Source: Heterobasidion occidentale (taxonomy: Eukaryota > Basidiomycota > Agaricomycetes > Russulales > Bondarzewiaceae). From it: 25,036 nt of DNA. Shown here piece after piece: positions 10,880 to 20,783 of the stretch (the stretch's first letter is position 1; every line of letters begins with the position of its first letter). Location of the stretch: positions 1 through 25,036 of the forward strand of contig JBCAQO010000159.1 of the NCBI GenBank assembly GCA_039111635.1, given 5' to 3'. Below the pieces are notes generated by a model, which saw only the letters and a list, made by a program, of their open reading frames with translations, was not told the origin of the DNA and made no database searches. A program made the position numbers and the translations under genes.

Positions 10880-10926
10880 ACCACCCCCGTCGCGGGGGCG
10901 CGAACCAAGAACCTCCCTCCCCTCTC

Positions 10927-12437
10927 ATGCCTGATTCCTCGCTCAGCGGGCTCGTAGTGTCGACGCTCATATCGACCTTCCTCTATGCGGTGACCTGCTG
11001 CCAAATCTATATCTATTACAAAAGCAACTTCAAGGATCCAGCTCGGACCCGTGGGTTGGTAAGAAACCCTTTCTTCCTATGTTGTTTTCCCCACTATCCT
11101 GACGACCTCGTCCATTGAAGGTCATGCTCGTCGTGTCAGTATCTTTCCCTTGTCGCTCGTCGAGGTTACTCACTCGTCATTCTGACAGGCTGTTCGAGAC
11201 GGCCCATACGTTGTGTTTCTGGATATACCTGTATCGCGTGACGGTGCTCAACTACGGCGACTTGTCTGTCCTGACCAAAAGAGACTGGAGCCTCAGTCTC
11301 TCGATTGTCTTCCACGGCATCATCAGCGCCCTTGTCCAGGTGAGTCTTTTGGCTTGTCCACTCGTCCGATCTCATCCTTCCAAAAGGCGTATTACGCCTA
11401 CAGAATCTGGGTACTCTCGCGGTGGCACTACATTAGCATCATATCATGGGGCGGCTCCGTTCTTGAGATCTTGGGCTCAATCGGCATCACGACCGCTCTG
11501 CAAAAGTTTGGGCCAATAGAATTCACTGCTCACTGGAAGTGGATAGCAATAGCAACGATCGGACTCGACGTCTTCATCGACACCGTCAACACCGCTGCGC
11601 TCTCTTTTTTCCTCTACACCCATCGGACAGGGTTCAAGCAGTGCGTCACCACGTTCCACATTCGCATACACATCTCACCTCCTCTCAGAACCGACCAGCT
11701 CATTGTGAGGCTCATCGCGTGGACCATCGGTGAGCACCAATGTACTACTAGTCTACCATCGCCCTGCTGACGTTGAGCAAATCAGAAACCGGCCTGCTCA
11801 CGAGGTGTGTTGGCCCTGTCTCCTTAACCACGTTAGACATTGAAAAAAAAACTCTGCGTCAGTGTGGTCGCAACAGTGATGCTTATCGCTGTGAGTAATT
11901 TCACGTTACAAGTCTTGAATTTGTCCACTGAGATCGGGAGGGAAGTGTATCGCACTCCCGAATAGCGGTAAGCTGCGTTAAATGATTTCAAATCGCGTTC
12001 AAAGTCGTTTATTTGCTTTGCAGAACTATACATCGCGTTGTCTGCATTCTACCCCAAGCGTATGTTCATTGCTTTCACGGACTCCGTGAGATACTGGCTG
12101 ATCTGAACATCCCAGTCTACTCAAATTCGCTCTTTGCCTCGTACGTCAAACGGGTGATAGTCGCATCGGCTTCTTTGACTTCAACATGAATTCTGCACAG
12201 GCTAAACGGACGTGGCCCCCTTGGACCCGGCGCTAGCAAGCACAAGACGACGACGTTTGACGAACGTCATCATACTACCTTGCACGAGTTTTACATCACT
12301 CAGGAGACAATTGAGATGGCAAGTTCGGGCGATCCTCACACGGGCTCATCAAAGCCGGTATGTCCTGTTCAGAAGCGAGAGTTTATCTTATCGTTCCCTG
12401 AACACTCGCACAGAACCCAACTGGACCCTTCACGTGA
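10927..12437 (+). CDS. DUF6534-type multi-pass membrane protein
   Basis: This family is expanded in basidiomycetes; its function is unknown. Twelve exons can be placed with every junction in phase: 10927-11058, 11121-11134, 11189-11339, 11387-11640, 11689-11729, 11786-11804, 11863-11890, 11946-11967, 12024-12059, 12116-12140, 12201-12357 and 12414-12437, giving 300 aa. About seven hydrophobic segments are visible, with family landmarks YAVTCCQIYIYY, AYYAYRIWVLSR, DTVNTAALSFFLYTHRTGF, IAWTIETGLLTS and FYPKLYSNSLFASLNGRG. Six exons are 14-36 nt. The last intron (12358-12413, GTATGT...CTGAAC...CACAG) is supported by consensus signals. Without it the frame runs to 12723, but that stop lies inside the transposon's inverted repeat, so it cannot be the ancestral end. 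Confidence 0.85.
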
Positions 12438-12695
12438 CGAAAACCAGAGCTGGTCGCTGATGACGGAAGACAACGATCACGTGGATATACAGGCCCCTGA
12501 ATTGTGGAGGTCGGATGGTACGATAGCAGACTTTCATTTAATGTCGATGATTCAATCCCATTCTTTCACCCCCTCGATGGTTCTGCATGGCTTTTGGATG
12601 CTGGCGGATGTCCTATTTCGAGATCGGTGGCCGGGATTACGTGTATGTAGCTTAGATTTATGGGATGATGTTGTCATGGGAAAGGGACGGTGGTC

Positions 12696-12702
12696 CCTGA
12701 AT
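12696..12702. repeat. Target-site duplication, left copy (CCTGAAT)
   Basis: CCTGAAT abuts the left inverted repeat and is identical to the copy at 20515-20521. Confidence 0.85.
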
Positions 12703-12722
12703 CCCAGTGAGAACCGCGGCTA
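12703..12722 (+). repeat. Left terminal inverted repeat
   Basis: This reads CCCAGTGAGAACCGCGGCTA and matches the reverse complement of 20495-20514 at 18 of 20 positions; mismatches are the 14th and 16th bases. Confidence 0.85.
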
Positions 12723-13272
12723 GTCGGAGCTAGCATGCTCACAGTGACGCATCGGAGATAGATCCTGCTATCCAATGATAGCAAAATGGCTCTTTACTAG
12801 ATTCATATTCTATTGTGTTATATTGCTATGTATTGCAGTCTGATACCATTGCAACATATACCGTCTCGACGGTGGTGCTATATGTTGCTATATCACCAGA
12901 TCACCAATGGTATTGTCGACAATCTTTCCTATCACTATATAGCAGGACGAATGAATATTATTGGCCGCCCTATTGTCTCCTAGCACACGACACATCGGGT
13001 ATAGTAATGTCTACATAATCTTGCTTGTAATGTATATTACCACCTAGCCCAGCCATTTAGAATACCCGATTAGAACTGATTGCGACTACGCCACGGTAAA
13101 TACAGGACCACTTGAAAAGCTTGAAAATAGATCAATGGACCGCTGCCTACGCGATTTGCGCGGCTTTCTGTCAACAAGACATATAAATGAGGAAGTTCAT
13201 ATGTGTAATGTCGAGCACACATACCAGTCCTTTTGCTTCATCGTTATACACCTATTTGATAAGGAAAAGGTG
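12723..13272. other. Left subterminal region of the transposon
   Basis: About 550 bp, AT-rich relative to its surroundings, with no gene. It includes the long imperfect hairpin at 12843-12913 and several TTGCTAT/GTGCTAT words. Related plant elements bind their transposase or TnpA at subterminal repeats, so this is the likely place for such sites; that is inference. Confidence 0.45.
12843..12913. repeat. Long imperfect hairpin in the left subterminal region
   Basis: Nested inverted repeats: ATACCATTG (12843-12851 area) pairs with CAATGGTAT (12905-12913), CAACATATA with TATATGTTG, and ACCGTC with GACGGT at the centre. The right arm has an insertion of about 17 bases between its two blocks. Confidence 0.6.
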
Positions 13273-15529
13273 TTAATACACAACAGTGGTTCCCATATGT
13301 CCTACTGTGCGCACCTTCTTTTCCGGCTTGGGTAACATCTTCCAATACAAGTCAAACTCTTGCTTGCTCGCGTTGGGCGTCTTCTCCTTCCATCGAAAAC
13401 CACAGATGTTTCTATGTGACTAGAAGTCAGGATCAAGTCGCATCAAGTCGCACTTGCACAAGGACATATAGACTCGTAGGGATATACCTTCCAGTGACCG
13501 TTCGTAGTGGCCACAAGCGGTCGCTTGTAGCCGGTGTTCCCGCAGGAGGAGTAGTGGGTGGAGCTGGCCCTGTTGTACCCGATTGCTCTCCCGGATGCAG
13601 GATTGCAGTTGCAGGGCCAGGGATCATGGTGGCTGGCAATGGGCGGGCTGTTAGATTAAGTGATGTGTCAGTCGTAGGAGCGGTGGTGTGTGCACGAGCG
13701 ATGGCGCTCATCTCCGTGTGCATGCTGCGTGCCGCAATGATATTGGTGCTGAGTCCATCTGATGCGGCGTTGTGTGTGTTGTTGGCAACCCCTGCATGAT
13801 CGAGGGCGACAGTGCGCTCGGTGATTTCCTAAAGGAATGTTAGTGCATTTCCTCGACAACTCAATGGGTTACAAATCCGACCTGCTCGTTGGTGGTAGGA
13901 GCCATGGCGTGCCGGGGTAATGATTCTGCTGGTACGCTCTCGCGAGTGCTCTGGTTGACGGCAGGCTCCAAAATCTGCGTCAGCGGTATTCCCGTAAGGT
14001 GCTCATTGTGTGGCAATGGATTTGCTGGTACTGGAATGTTCTCGTGTGACAAAACTGGAGTGCCCGTGTTGCTGCCTGCTACAACGTCTGTGTGAGGGGT
14101 CGCGAGAGTCTGAGGAGGTGATGTTGGCAGAAATAGGTTGGCCCTAATAGAGAAAAAGGTCAAACAAGGATTGGCGAGGGTGAGAGCACGCACAACGGAT
14201 CTTGTATAATTGTGGTTATTGTGGGGGCCATCGTGGTGTCAGATGCAGGCAGGCGTCTTTGTCGTTTGGCTGCATTTGGTGTTGTTGTGGATGACACAAC
14301 GTTCTTTGGTGGATAGCGCTTCCCGTGCAATGGTGTCGGGAGGTCTGATATCAACACCATCTCTGTCTCGCTTTCCTGCTCTTGTGATGGATCTCCTTCG
14401 GCGGTAATCGATGGTCCAATGGCACCACATGGTAGAGGCCGCAGCAGGTGCGTCATATTCTTTCTTGAGAGACCCTGTACGAAAGCGGGATAGTTGTCCC
14501 TGGCGATATGGCGTGACTTCCAGTGTGCCGGTGGTCCGCCGCAGAAACGCAGCTCGGGGAATCTATACTCCATCTCCTGGTAGTAAAAGTCGGAGGCGCC
14601 AAGAGACACTTGCGACCACTTGGGAGGGGCTATGCCCCGGAGCAAGAGCTCGTACCAGATTTGGTAGGCAGCGTCGCGAATTGCGGAGGCATAATAGCCA
14701 TCGATAACCTTACCTTGCTGATCCTGGACGTACTTCATTGTCATGTTGTGACCGAGGTAAGCATTTGTCTTGCCCTTCTTCTTCTTGACCTGATTGGGAT
14801 CGGTCGCGTCATCGTCCTTTGGCGTGTCGGCCCAGTCTTGTGTGGTCCATATGGTAACTAAAGGGATGTCCGTGCGGTGGATAGCAGGCAATGGATCACG
14901 CACACGCAGGGGTCCGTTCGCGACAGTGTTGCTGCTCGGGTGAAATCGTTTCGCATTGGGGGCCGGATCGGGCACTGTGAAGTTGTCGGGCAACTGAGCT
15001 TTGCTCATTGCAAGCACATCCGGGATAGCGGAGAGAATTCCCTTCAGCGCTACACTGTGAGAGAGAAATTAACGTTGTTCCTGTAGTGCTCGGAGAATTG
15101 GAAAACTCACTGCAGGACTTTAATTTCTGTTTGAAGTGCAAGCAACTCTGTGCCAGACGATCCTGTGGGGATCTGGGAAGACTCGGGAGTGTTTGTCATG
15201 CGAGGGGTCGGCATACTTGGTAGGAAGCGTTGAAGCGGTCCAGATCTACCGAACGAGGTTGTCGACGCATATCCGCTTGGAGGGCCCGCGTAGCCGTACA
15301 TAGAGGTGCTGTCCGCAGAGAGGTCGAAGGGTGTTCCTCCACGATTGGACTGAAAATCCTGAGCATGGTTGCCAGATGATCTAAAGGGCGAGCTTGTGCC
15401 ATGGTCTTGGGGACCGTAGGAGGGCCCCACGGATCCGGATCGGCTGGGTGTTTGTCGAAATGAGTAGTCGGATGGCGTCGAAGGAATCCCCAAAGCGGTC
15501 GGTATCGACATCCCTGTCAGATACACCAT
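13273..15529 (-). CDS. Transposon accessory protein (ORF1, 672 aa), possible TnpA-like partner
   Basis: No named family recognised, but the middle resembles proteins seen beside Tnp2-type transposases in mushroom genomes. Exons on the minus strand: 15529-15111, 15054-14194, 14143-13882, 13828-13499 and 13419-13273, all in phase. The N-terminal 140 residues are Ser/Gly/Pro-rich. A Lys-rich patch (VKKKKGK) precedes the conserved core at about 236-332, containing YLGHNMTMKYVQD, IDGYYASAIRDAAYQIWYEL, YRFPELRFC and HIARDNYPAF. A Pro/Thr-rich region follows, then a charged end (FRWKEKTPNASKQEFDLYWK). The start could also be the ATG six codons downstream (MSIPTALGIP). By analogy with plant En/Spm it might bind element ends or regulate transposition; that is speculation. 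Confidence 0.7.
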
Positions 15530-15717
15530 CTTGCCGTTAGAACAGCAGAGATGTGTGAGAGTGAGGGCGGCGTGCTCGAAAAAAATCAACTGCCCGATAT
15601 GTAAAATAGAGTTTGATAAAGTCTCGCACCCATTGGCAGCCCCTAGTACTGTCTAGCACATTCTCCGCACATTCTCGTCCAACAGCACCCCCCCGTTCCT
15701 GCACGTCTTGTCTGGCC
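15530..15717. promoter_or_regulatory. Divergent promoter region inside the transposon
   Basis: These 188 bp separate the starts of ORF1 (-) and the coiled-coil gene (+). Both genes must be transcribed from here, so they may be co-regulated. No clear TATA box or operator was found. Confidence 0.45.
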
Positions 15718-16495
15718 ATGTCGTCCAGTGACTACGAACCTTCACAAGATCCGGAAGACTTACTGAGTCCACCCTATACTCGTCCGCGGCCGACTGTGGA
15801 ACAAGATTGTATCTTATCGTGTGTTCTCAACATAGCCTCTCGGGTTTTTGATAAGTTCACAGTGTACTGACTTACTTTGTAGTTTGCTTGGCCCTGGTGG
15901 GTATCTGGACACCCAAACCACGGACACACAGTACTTTGGTGCTTTGATGAGGGACGATCCTGGGAGTGGCGAGACAGCCGCAAGCAGCGGTGATGGAAGC
16001 AAATGGGGAGCGTACCATGCACAAAGTGATGGAATGGAACTGCCCGAGAGTGGTTGTAAGTCTTCTCTAGCATCTGTTATCATCAAATGACCATTACCGG
16101 GAGATGTAGGGCACGACATTGACCACAAAAACTCGGCCTGTGAGGGTTGCACGGAACTGAGGACGATGCGCGCATACGTGGACAATTTGGAAAAGGAATA
16201 CCACGACAGTACGCGCACGCTGATTAAACTCCAGCAGTGGATGGAAGACATACGAGACCAGTTGTGTCAACTCACCGCAACAGGTCTGGACACAATTCTC
16301 ACCTTCAACGACATCCGAGACCGGGCATCGGAAGCGCGCATGGCCGCAAACAACGATTCATATGGAGTGAAAGAGGAAGTCACTGAGGAGTCTCAGCTCG
16401 CATTTGAATCACGTAGCGATCGTTATAACGAAGATCACTTGCACAAGGTTATCCACTCAGGTTTCCCATCGAAACGGCGCCGCACGAGTCCATAG
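15718..16495 (+). CDS. Transposon-borne coiled-coil protein (ORF2, 219 aa)
   Basis: Function unknown. Exons 15718-15818, 15883-16055 and 16110-16495 join in phase; the donor GTGTGT at 15819 was chosen because it alone keeps the reading frame through exon 2 into exon 3. Residues 1-90 are polar (MSSSDYEPSQDPEDLLSPPY; later GALMRDDPGSGETAASSGDG). A short Cys pair (ACEGC) precedes a helical stretch of about 60 residues (RAYVDNLEKEYHDSTRTLIK) likely to form a coiled coil. The protein ends in a basic patch (SKRRRTSP) that could be a nuclear localisation signal. Its stop lies 31 bp from the transposase stop on the other strand. It could be a partner of the transposase or of ORF1, judged only from position. 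Confidence 0.65.
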
Positions 16496-16526
16496 GATGT
16501 AAAAGACGTTGCTACATGAATGTACT

Positions 16527-19500
16527 CTAATCATCCGCTGCCTCTTCGGCTACTCCATCCATAGACGCAATTTCGAGTCCCATCTTCTCCACTACGAAAA
16601 AAACGCGAGCTCGGGTTTGGGAGACCGTCTCCGTGCGGGATCATTGCTACGCCTGCTACAATGGTCTTCACATTGATGACAGCCAGTGCGGAATCCCCTC
16701 GATGCTCGCAAGAAAGGACCGTGTTCGAGGAAGCCTTCATGAGCTCAGTGTCAGGCTGCGAGAACAAACTGACGAGCGCCAGTGCAACAACCTCGCCTTG
16801 AATGCGCATGGTAAAATAGTACCGCACTTCTGCAAATTGAATGAGACCTGCGGAGACGATCTGCAGGGTTATCATGGTCAGTACTATTCGAGGCCATACA
16901 GATGCAAAAACCAGCAATGAGGAATTCACCTTAACGTTGCGGGCCATTCTGACCTTGTTGACAGGCTTGCGAGATTCCTTCCACAGGGACCGTGTAACCT
17001 GTCCATTTGGCAGTCGCAGGCGAGCCCAACGCCGCACCTTTGGAACCCAGTCTCGTTCGAGACTACCCACATCATCATATACTCCGCCGGCCTCTCGAAA
17101 GAAAGTCTTTATCACCATTGCCTCGGCAGGTAGTACCGAGCGTGCACAAGAATCTTGGGCTCGTAAAAGAAGGTAGTGGTCTCCTAAGTCTTTGGAGCCA
17201 CGTGGCAGGTGTTTTGTGCTATTATCAAGATCGGGTACCATGGCCTTCAGTGCATTCACCTGTGCTCGACGAACCCCACGCTGCGAAAGGTTGGCATATG
17301 GATTCGAGTGTTGTTTTATCTCCCCCCCAAGATCACCGATCATTCGCTCCATAGTGAACTGCGTAGTATAACCGGGGGGGCCACACCGTGTGACCTGTCG
17401 AGCCAGATGTGAAAGTGCGTGGACACTCTGTCGGCAAAAGTGTAGACGACTAGATTTCCGCTGATAGTACAGCTGCTCGAACTCTTCCGAGAACTCAATC
17501 AGGAGCTGATGAGCAAGTTTGAGTTCGGTCTGTCTGATATTGCGCTGATGCACAAGACGGATACCTGCAACCAACTTGCAGAAGTTTCTCCAGTACTGAT
17601 CAGGAAGTACACCATGAAGAAGGGCTGGTGCGAGACCATAGATCCATGTAAGGAACTCAACCGCTTTGTACCCACTGTTGATTTTTTCGGCAGGGTTACG
17701 GGGAGGACGATCAAAAATACCAGGGAGATATGGAGTTGCTGCGGCGACTGCCTTGCCGTGGATTTGCCAAACTACTGGATCTCGAAAGACTGCAAAAGAC
17801 CAGGACGAACGGTTGTCCGAAGCGCCGCAATCAAGTGTCCCACGAAACAACCCCATGAAGAGATCGGTGAGGTTCAAGGATGTGAGATGCATAAGGTCGG
17901 CAGGAAATAATGCAGGAATGCGAAGACGTCGAGTTGGGTCTAGACCACTGAATATCGAAGGTTTACAGACTCCTGTCTGCAGTCGGCGAGCACGATACTC
18001 TGCAGGCGTGCATGCTTGTGAAACAAACTTCAAGTTGGATAAATATCTGTGCAAGGATTGAGATTCATTGAGTGTTCCTATTAAATGGATGCATGTACCT
18101 TGCCTCCGTCTCTTGTGCGGAAGGAATGTTGATCGTCCGAAGATCATAATCTGGAGGCTCCTCAGGAACACCCTCACAATCGCAGGGCCTCAAGCATGCA
18201 GGATAATATTGTGCCCCGCCTCGCTTGTGACGTCCTTTTTGAGGGCAGTATAAACGACATCCATAGGCTCCGTGATGGCCGACACCCCCAAAGATCATTG
18301 CCATGGCAGGGCTGTCGGCGGTCCCCAGAGCAAGAAAGGGATTCGAATCCATAACGGCCTCATCAATGGCATCCCAGTGGCACATTCCCTCACGCTGTAG
18401 TGCTGATAAGTGATACATTCCTGGAAATATAAATGAATCTAGGTTTTTGGGCTTCGACGGCCCCGGGACAAATCCACCAGGCAAGACAAACTTCTTCTTG
18501 TAGCGCATGTCCGGAGAGCGGTCCAATAAGATCCAGATGTATATCCAGCAATCTGAAGATTTGTTGCGATAGAGCTGCGCGCCATCAATTGAGAACATGA
18601 GAACCGGATCGTGGGGCTTGATATGCCCTGTTTGGACGGCGTCGAGGAAGTCCGTCCCATGCCAGACGTCACAGAACTCTGCCAGAGAATGGTTCGCGTA
18701 GATCTCCTTGATGGCCTTCTCATAGCATGCATGTCGATATCGCATGGCCTGGGATCCCTCGACGGAGCGGCGAACCGCTTGTAGCTGCGGCCCTAGAGGG
18801 ATTGTATGGAATTCCTGCCGCGGCACGTTTGAGCCTGGTTTGAGAGGGTCGTACCGGAGCTCGTAGCACACCGGACACTTGGTCAGATCCCGGAAAGGTC
18901 CTGTGAAGGCGACACAGGTGTTGACACACATATGGTGGATGATCGGGACCACACCACTCAATTCGGCAACGCGGCGTTGTATCTGATCGAATGACAAGAT
19001 TTTCAGGGCGGGCTGGTATCGCATGAGCGCAGCCCGGATATCTGTATAAGTCTGCTGAGATGCATTGCTAACCGCAAGGAAGAGATCGAGGGAGAGTCGG
19101 AGGATGGGATCGTCGAGTTCTACCAGTGGCCCTTTGGGACAGTGATCCGGGTCTTGCAAGGTTTGAACCAGGCTCAATGGAAGATCTCCATTTTTCAACG
19201 TGGCGGTCTGGAGTTCTGAGATGAAACGTTCCGTGATGCGGATGTCTTCTATCAGGGAGGGAGAGTTTTCCGCGGTGATGTCCACGTTGTCGTCGTCTTC
19301 ATTGTCGTCGTCATTATTGAGTGCACCCGCAGCACCACAGGGTCCCGCATTGAGGAGTTCGTCTTCCACTGTGTCTAGCAAGATGCCGCCGTCAGGGAAA
19401 CCGCCGTCGAGCCATTCCTCGGGCGTGTGCACCGACGCGCCAGCGGGCTGCGTCATGTTTGCGGATATGTCAATGAGTGACTCGTCTTGTCTGCCGGGTG

Positions 19501-20144
19501 GGGGTGTGTGATCTGAATCAGGTGGAGACTCGGTGGTCTCACGAGGGCACACGGCCTCGTTGGGACGCGGTGTAGCAAGAGTAATCTGTGGAGGGCGGCT
19601 CGTTTGACTAGCGTCCCCCTCCAGTTCGGTCAATGGGCTAGATGGGCCCGAGAAAGAGACCGCGGCCACAGCGAGAGGGGCAGTAGTGGGATGGACCGTT
19701 GGCGCTGTCCCGTCCCGCACTGGAACGGCACCATGGCCGTCGATTGGTGGGGTAGCAGTTGGAGCTGTGTTTTGGGCAAAGCCACCGTCCGCGTGGGAGT
19801 TCCTCGCAGGCTGAAGGATCCCTAGGTTACGTGCCTGTGTTCAGAAGAGTGATTAGCACCAAACATAGTGTTTTATACGAGGTAGACCATACCTGTGCGG
19901 CTATCTCGACGTTTGAGCTATGTCCCCTTTGGGACACTGGTGCGGATTCGCCATTGTGGTCTGAGCCCAGCGTCCTAATGAAATCTGTAAAAGAGGAGGA
20001 TGTGGTGGGATGGCCAACGTGTCGAGACGGGACGTGTCGATACGGCGCATGTCGAGTGTGCGTTCTGCGACTCCGTTCTTGCCAGGTGCCCCCGCAGTGC
20101 TGGATACAGTTACAGTAGTACCGCCCATTCGGAGCTCGGGGCAT
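16527..20144 (-). CDS. Tnp2-like transposase (En/Spm-CACTA related), late frameshift
   Basis: This would cut and rejoin the element's ends. Exons on the minus strand: 20144-19893, 19834-18099, 18046-16930 and 16860-16527, about 1144 aa; the third intron preserves frame, so the unspliced DNA is also open. The start (MPRAPNGRYYCNC) has a Cys/His-rich motif (CNCIQHC, HTRHAPYR). An acidic low-complexity stretch follows near 258-269, then Cys pairs at about 387/391 and 404/407 (CPVC). The Tnp2 core includes LMFSIDGAQLYRNKSSDCWI, its Asp (about 501) being a candidate catalytic residue, LPGGFVPGPSKPKNLDSF and GHHGAYGCRLYC. The C-terminal third includes MERMIGDLGGEI, LPRGSKDLGDHY, RWARLRLPNGQ and VRYYF. 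At the A7 run (16597-16603) the frame shifts: as written it stops at 16531, whereas the family-like tail (VVEKMGLEIASMDG) lies in the next frame and stops at 16527. A leader intron lies at about 20197-20149. Confidence 0.85.
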
Positions 20145-20494
20145 CCTAACTGCGTTCAGGTGTGAGTCAAGAGGGTCAATAGACAGCTGAAGCACTTACG
20201 AGGATGCAAAGGGAAGAGCGGGAAGCGTCCCAGAGTCCGGACGCGACCAATACTACGCGCGCCCCGCCCGCGCGCTGTTGATCATGTCACGTGCCCAACC
20301 TGGCAGGAATCTCGTCAAGCTCTCGCCCGCTGGGGTTTGTTTCGAGAGGACAGGTGGAATATGCTGATTGTACCTTGTTTTGTGACAGATTTTGGCTTTC
20401 TCAAGGATGTTTCTGTAGTGTTTTACAATAGTACTAGGTGCTAATAGGTGGGCCGATCACGACATAGATGTGGCTGGTTATGTCTAGATTACAA
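20145..20494. other. Transposase promoter and right subterminal region
   Basis: This holds the transposase leader with a probable 5' UTR intron (GTAAGT...CTGAAC...GCAG) and about 290 bp of non-coding sequence up to the right inverted repeat. A CACGTG sits near 20287-20292. No other gene was found. Confidence 0.45.
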
Positions 20495-20514
20495 TAGCGG
20501 GGGTTCTCACTGGG
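20495..20514 (-). repeat. Right terminal inverted repeat
   Basis: The reverse complement reads CCCAGTGAGAACCCCCGCTA and matches the left end at 18 of 20 positions, including the first 13. Confidence 0.85.
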
Positions 20515-20521
20515 CCTGAAT
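20515..20521. repeat. Target-site duplication, right copy (CCTGAAT)
   Basis: Identical to 12696-12702 and immediately adjacent to the right inverted repeat. Confidence 0.85.
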
Positions 20522-20783
20522 CTGTTCGTCGGCCTTGCACAGAATAGGACCAGGTGCCGAGCCTGCCGGTGGTCAGCCAAGCGGCAAATCTCGTTGCATC
20601 TCATCCAGCTCCATAGCGATCCCAACAGAAAATTACAGAGCGAGTGCCTACAACGTTTTTACCACGCAGAAGAAACGGAGAGGTCGATGGTATGTGCTGT
20701 CCGTTTGCAAGTCCATCGAAAACTGAAGTCCTAAACACTATCGCATGCCTAGCAGACGTCTCTCCTCTCAAGTCCACCCTGCG

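Larger units (their letters stand above)
9708..10926. other. Divergent intergenic region with E-box palindrome and GAC microsatellite
   Basis: About 1.2 kb between two divergent starts. It holds a (GAC)n-like tract near 10343-10362, a 10-bp palindrome GTCACGTGAC near 10509-10518 and a TATA box close to the right-hand gene. The longest frame (minus, 10853-10158, 231 codons) has no recognisable domain or convincing composition and is not called. Confidence 0.45.
12703..20514 (-). mobile_element. Complete DNA transposon, Tnp2/CACTA-related, 7.8 kb, three genes
   Basis: The ends are inverted repeats beginning CCCAGTGAGAACC (identical for 13 bp, 18 of 20 matching). A perfect 7-bp direct repeat CCTGAAT flanks them at 12696-12702 and 20515-20521. 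Inside are a Tnp2-like transposase (-, 16527-20144), an accessory gene (-, 13273-15529) and a small coiled-coil gene (+, 15718-16495). The transposase resembles those of En/Spm (CACTA) elements. Those elements usually end in CACTA/CACTG and duplicate 2-4 bp; here the CAGTG sits two bases inside the end and the duplication is 7 bp, so the exact superfamily is open. Matching ends and an undamaged duplication suggest a recent insertion, about 270 bp after the DUF6534 stop codon. Confidence 0.88.

Noticed and set aside
12280..12723. Read-through frame extending the DUF6534 gene
   Set aside because: Its stop lies in the transposon inverted repeat, and an intron with good donor, branch-like and acceptor signals ends the protein at 12437.
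13416..13799. 127-codon plus-strand frame opposite the accessory gene
   Set aside because: The opposite strand joins in phase to four other exons and a conserved core; this frame is its shadow.
20145..20195. Extended transposase start upstream of MPRAPNG
   Set aside because: It begins at GTG, not ATG, and is crossed by a GTAAGT...GCAG intron that places this stretch in the 5' leader.
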